64,000 nucleotides of DNA from Rutidosis leptorrhynchoides (Eukaryota > Streptophyta > Magnoliopsida > Asterales > Asteraceae). Numbering within the stretch: the first letter of the stretch is position 1; each line of letters opens with the position of its first letter. Under the pieces are notes generated by a model. That model worked only from the letters and a program-made list of their open reading frames with translations. It did not search any database and had not been told where the DNA came from. The position numbers and the translations under genes are program-made. This document shows, in pieces, positions 60,536-64,000 of this stretch. The stretch covers positions 102,646,501 to 102,710,500 of the forward strand of contig NC_092333.1 of assembly GCF_046630445.1 (NCBI RefSeq), given 5' to 3'.

Positions 60536-60973
60536 CTCTGTTGCAAAACACCCCGTCTCGAGCCGTTGCGACGCCCGTCTCGATGGTTTGGTGACTAGCC
60601 CGTCCCGTCTCAAAGAAAACCGTTTAATATGACAGTTAAAGGTCAAAATTCGGGTCAAAGTTGAAAAAAATTGGGTCAAAGTCGGTCAAAATTCAGGATA
60701 GCCAGAAAATCGGAAAAAATCGGTGAAATATATCATATTTTAGTTTGAATTTTTTGTATTAAATTAACGATGATAGCAATTATAGGTACAAATTAATCAA
60801 TTAAAGTTTTTAGCTATAAAATATGTGTACATATATGCATTTTTATACTTATATATTTAAAAGTCAACTTTGGTCAACGTCCGTCTCGACTCCCGTCTTG
60901 ACCCCGTCTCGAACGTCTCGACCTTTTTAGGACCCGACCGTCTCGACCCCGTCTCACGTCTTTTGCAACCTTG
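60536..60973. mobile_element. hAT-type MITE (438 bp) in element C right LTR
   Basis: Flanked by tgtaatat at 60528-60535 and 60974-60981 (8-bp duplication). Ends ctctgttgcaaaac and, inward from the other side, caaggttgcaaaag. The left LTR of the same element has the uninterrupted site (tgtaatattagtatac, near 34753). The interior is full of cgtctcga motifs and repeated ggtcaaa; non-coding. Confidence 0.92.
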
Positions 60974-61199
60974 TGTAATATTAGTATACTTTATATATTT
61001 TTATATAAATATCCTTTGTTTGAAAAGTTAATAATTTTTTAATAATACTAGCTTAAGGATAATGATAATAGTGATAGTAATAATAAAAATGAAAATTTTA
61101 AAAATGACAATTTTAATAAAGATAATAACTTTAATAATAATATTATATGATAGTTTTAATAATAAAAATGCTACAATAATAATAATACTAATAAAATAA

Positions 61200-61325
61200 T
61201 AATAATAATTATAATGTTAATAATAATAATGATATTAATAATACTTGCGATAATAATAATGTTAATGATACTAATAATAATAATAATAATACTTTTACTA
61301 ATAATAATACTAATAATAATAAAAA
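61200..61325. repeat. interrupted (TAA)n tract in element C right LTR
   Basis: Counterpart of the longer tract at 35001-35165 in the left LTR. Confidence 0.85.
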
Positions 61326-63399
61326 TTATAAATTACTACCTTAAGAGTATAAGCTCCAAAAATAAAACTGTCCTTGCCAAGACCCAAACCCGCGACCTCT
61401 CGTTTAAACCAAACACTCAACCAATGAACCATTCATTTGTATTTGATTTAATTCGCCAGAATATTTATTTAGTATGTAACAACTGTTATATTTTTATTTT
61501 ACTTCTATCATCACTTAATCTAACCATTATTATCACGATCATTACCATCTACCCGTCATCGCTTGTGGCTATTAGAGTTCGTCATCCGCAATTCGAATAG
61601 CAAAAATCACGAAATGAATAAACATATACAATTTTCAACACTATAGTTAAGCTCGTTTTTACTTTGGCCCAACAGGGATTTAGTAAATGGGATCACGGCC
61701 CAACAAGATTCAATTATGGCCCAAGTTGTTTCACAAACCCAATAGATATTAATGGCCCATAATCAGCCCGAAGTAAAGAATGAGGAAACTGTTTTAGTTA
61801 AATTGTGGAATTTGGAATCCAATACATCTCCATCGTGAACCCCACGTCCCACTTACTAATATCATCATCATCGTTACTTTTCGAATAATTATAAAATAGT
61901 AGTAATCACAGGAAGTCACGATCATTATCATATATAACTTGCATCATCTTCTTCGCGGTTTAAATCATCACAGAAATATAAATTGTTTTTGAATCAGCAA
62001 CAAAAGTAACTTCGAACAGGAACAAGATAAGCGTGTGTGGTGGCAATGAACAAATAAACAGAAAAGAAGAGAAATAAACGCAGCAGTAGTATTAATGGTG
62101 TTCTTTAATGGTGGTGATTGTTTTGGTGTTATGTGTCGATGGTGATGGCGGTTATGGTGACTGTTTAAGGTGACGATAGTGATTGTCATGAACGTATAGC
62201 AGTAGTAGACACAACAGAAAATCTTAATCGAAAATATAGAAACAACCTGGGTCTTGTTTGTTTGAGTTTGCAGGACGAAGTAGATGGTGGTTAAAAGGTT
62301 GGTTTAATGGTGATGATAAGGTGGGTGTTGTGATGAATCATGATGATTTTACGGTGTTTGTTTTATGTCGATGGTTACTAGCTTTCGATGGTGATGGTGA
62401 TCAAAGAGGAGATAAAGTGGTGGTGCTATGGTGATATGGATTTCAAGGTGGTTGTACATGGGTGAAGATGGTTGATGGTGGTTTTAGAGTGGTGGTCTAG
62501 TGTTACTTATGGTGTCGTGTAGGTGGTGGTTAATATGGTTGAAGTGGTGAAAGTTTGTGGGTGAGGAAGAAGAAGATCAAGTATTCTGTGCCAATCTATA
62601 TGTATAAGTGTCGTGTATATATATAGATTATAGATATGTATGAAACCAAAAATAGAAACAATATAGTGAAGTTGATGCTCTTGCATTTTTCATAGAGAAG
62701 GAATAAGTGGTACAAGTGGGTGGTGATTTTTGAAGATTGCAGAGAACAAAAAAAAAATGATTGTGATGAGTTTGGTTTTGGTATCTCCAAGTGTATGTAA
62801 ATATATCGCTATATATAAAATTATATAAATAATAGAATTTTAATTATAATAATAATAATAATAATTATCACATGATGCACAATTTAATAATTAACAGTCT
62901 TCAAAAAGGAATGTTGTGCCGACACTTCTTTTAAATTAGGGACAGGTAGTTCGTACTCCGTTGTTAGTCAGTGACGGATAAAAGTCTTCGGGAAAAAATC
63001 CCAAATTTTTAGATTAACTATATTTATTTATTTTGGTCATTATGGTATAAAATTCGAGCATTAACTTGTTAAATAAAAATTACCTCAACTGTCCCTCTCA
63101 TTTATGGGTGAAAAATAAAAAATATTAAAATTTATTTATTTGCTTCTAAATGTGTTTTTAATAAGCCAAAAATTTATATAGCTCATTTTTGGATCACCGT
63201 TAATTTTAAAATCACATAAGTTTGTTTATAACTTGTTTATTATCAATCGAATGATAATTCAGTGATATTATCATTTTTCAAATAAATTTGAAACTATGTA
63301 TATATATTCAATACACATTATATAGATACATTTAAGTTATAATATCACATATTACTTTATTAATTCAATTAATTAAATTTTGTAATATTACAAATTACC

Positions 63400-63403
<4 letters not shown>

Positions 63404-63458
<55 letters not shown>
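63404..63458. repeat. (TA)n microsatellite in element C right LTR
   Basis: About 27 TA units; the left LTR has only a short AT run at about 46221-46234. Confidence 0.9.
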
Positions 63459-63463
<5 letters not shown>

Positions 63464-63651
63464 TTAAAATATATATATTTCTATTTATAAATAAACGTTC
63501 GTGAATCATCGGGAATAGTCGATGGTCAATTGAATATATGAAATAGTTCAAAACTTTTGAGACTTAGTTTAAAAGTCTTTGCTTATTGTGTCGGAAACAT
63601 ATAAAGATTAAGTTTAAATTTGGCCGGAAATTTCCGGGTCGTCACACACGT

Positions 63652-64000
63652 ACACTTTTTCTTTCTTTTCTTTTGACTAACAAATACATACATCGAATCC
63701 AAGCAAATTATGGGAAACATTGGAGTGGAGAGTGGGCCTCATACATATTCAATATGTATCCATTTCTGTTTGTTTCTGTTTAAAAGAAAGTGGCGAGTGA
63801 TTGATTAAAGATCAAATAATGATGGTAGCGTGAGATTAAAGTGATAAAGTTTTGATGGGGGACCACGATGAAGAAAATTAGATGATGGAGACTTTTATTT
63901 TTTTCCTTCTGTTTCGAATTCCAGATACAACCGACACCTAGTATCACCATTACTATTTCTGGTTCACTTTCTGTTTACGGTTCACACACAAAACCTCCAC
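63652..64000. other. unassigned flank right of element C
   Basis: No gene or repeat end recognised. If C inserted into fragment D, this could be the rest of D, but I could not align it convincingly. Confidence 0.35.

Larger units (their letters stand above)
33852..63646 (-). mobile_element. element C: large non-autonomous LTR retrotransposon hosting G, B and a hAT MITE
   Basis: Left LTR 33852-46424 (about 3.6 kb once G is subtracted), right LTR 59628-63646 (about 3.6 kb once the MITE is subtracted), target duplication cacgt (33847-33851, 63647-63651). LTR ends are tgtgatgacccg and gggtcgtcaca. The primer site gctctgatacca (59614-59625) adjoins the right LTR: sense is minus. The interior (about 3.6 kb without B) has no gag-pol but has the same three landmarks as A and B. 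The LTRs differ at roughly 1-2% by eye. The antisense ORF looks broken. Confidence 0.92.
59628..63646 (-). repeat. element C 5' LTR, with hAT MITE
   Basis: Matches the left LTR throughout, with a 438-bp MITE at 60536-60973 absent from the left copy, and a longer (TA)n at about 63404-63456. Confidence 0.92.

Overview
The window is plant nuclear DNA, a eudicot and most likely a member of the daisy family (Asteraceae). The evidence is a many-intron TFIIE-alpha gene with GT-AG introns, plant-type Ty1/copia and Ty3/gypsy LTR elements primed by initiator-Met tRNA, plant LINE, SINE, hAT, Stowaway, PIF/Harbinger and Helitron remnants, and a very AT-rich, microsatellite-rich background. The family assignment comes from remembered resemblance of the LTR families and is inference. 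All LTR elements are treated as fossils.

Left third (1-14.4 kb), the gene-bearing part. The window opens inside a small minus-strand gene for an STMP1/DUF4535-like mitochondrial membrane micro-protein (1-154). After a cluster of small transposon remnants (hAT MITE, two LINE tails, a SINE, a PIF MITE, a Helitron end) comes TFIIE-alpha (4816-8472, +, about 11 exons), which carries an apparent one-base frameshift before its acidic tail. Next is an intron-containing pseudogene of a SYP2-type syntaxin (8881-9366, -), then a single-exon gene for a 772-residue multipass membrane protein of unknown function (10542-12860, +).

Middle (14.4-33.8 kb). A Tork-like copia element (14403-29463, -) is split by a very young non-autonomous LTR element, A (15571-25339, -). 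Beyond it lie a Stowaway MITE, a small TRIM-like element, a LINE tail and a partial LTR (D).

Right half (33.8-63.6 kb). A large non-autonomous LTR element, C (33852-63646, -), holds a Tekay-like gypsy element G (35695-44658, +) in its left LTR, a related non-autonomous element B (47290-56863, -) in its interior, and a hAT MITE in its right LTR. Clean target-site duplications support every one of these nestings: tatag (copia), tactt (A), cacgt (C), gaacc (G), tgtcc (B), tgtaatat (MITE).

Main discovery candidate. Elements A, B and C lack gag-pol but share one architecture. In element-sense order it is: tRNA-iMet primer site, a short coiled-coil ORF, a degenerate fragment of a poly(A)-binding protein gene, and, next to the 3' LTR on the opposite strand, a 57-codon ORF for a two-helix membrane peptide. 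That ORF is preceded at a fixed 82-83 bp by a TATAAAT box. It is open in A and B (14 differences in 57 residues, no length change) and broken in C. This looks like a conserved antisense gene carried by a family of non-autonomous retroelements.
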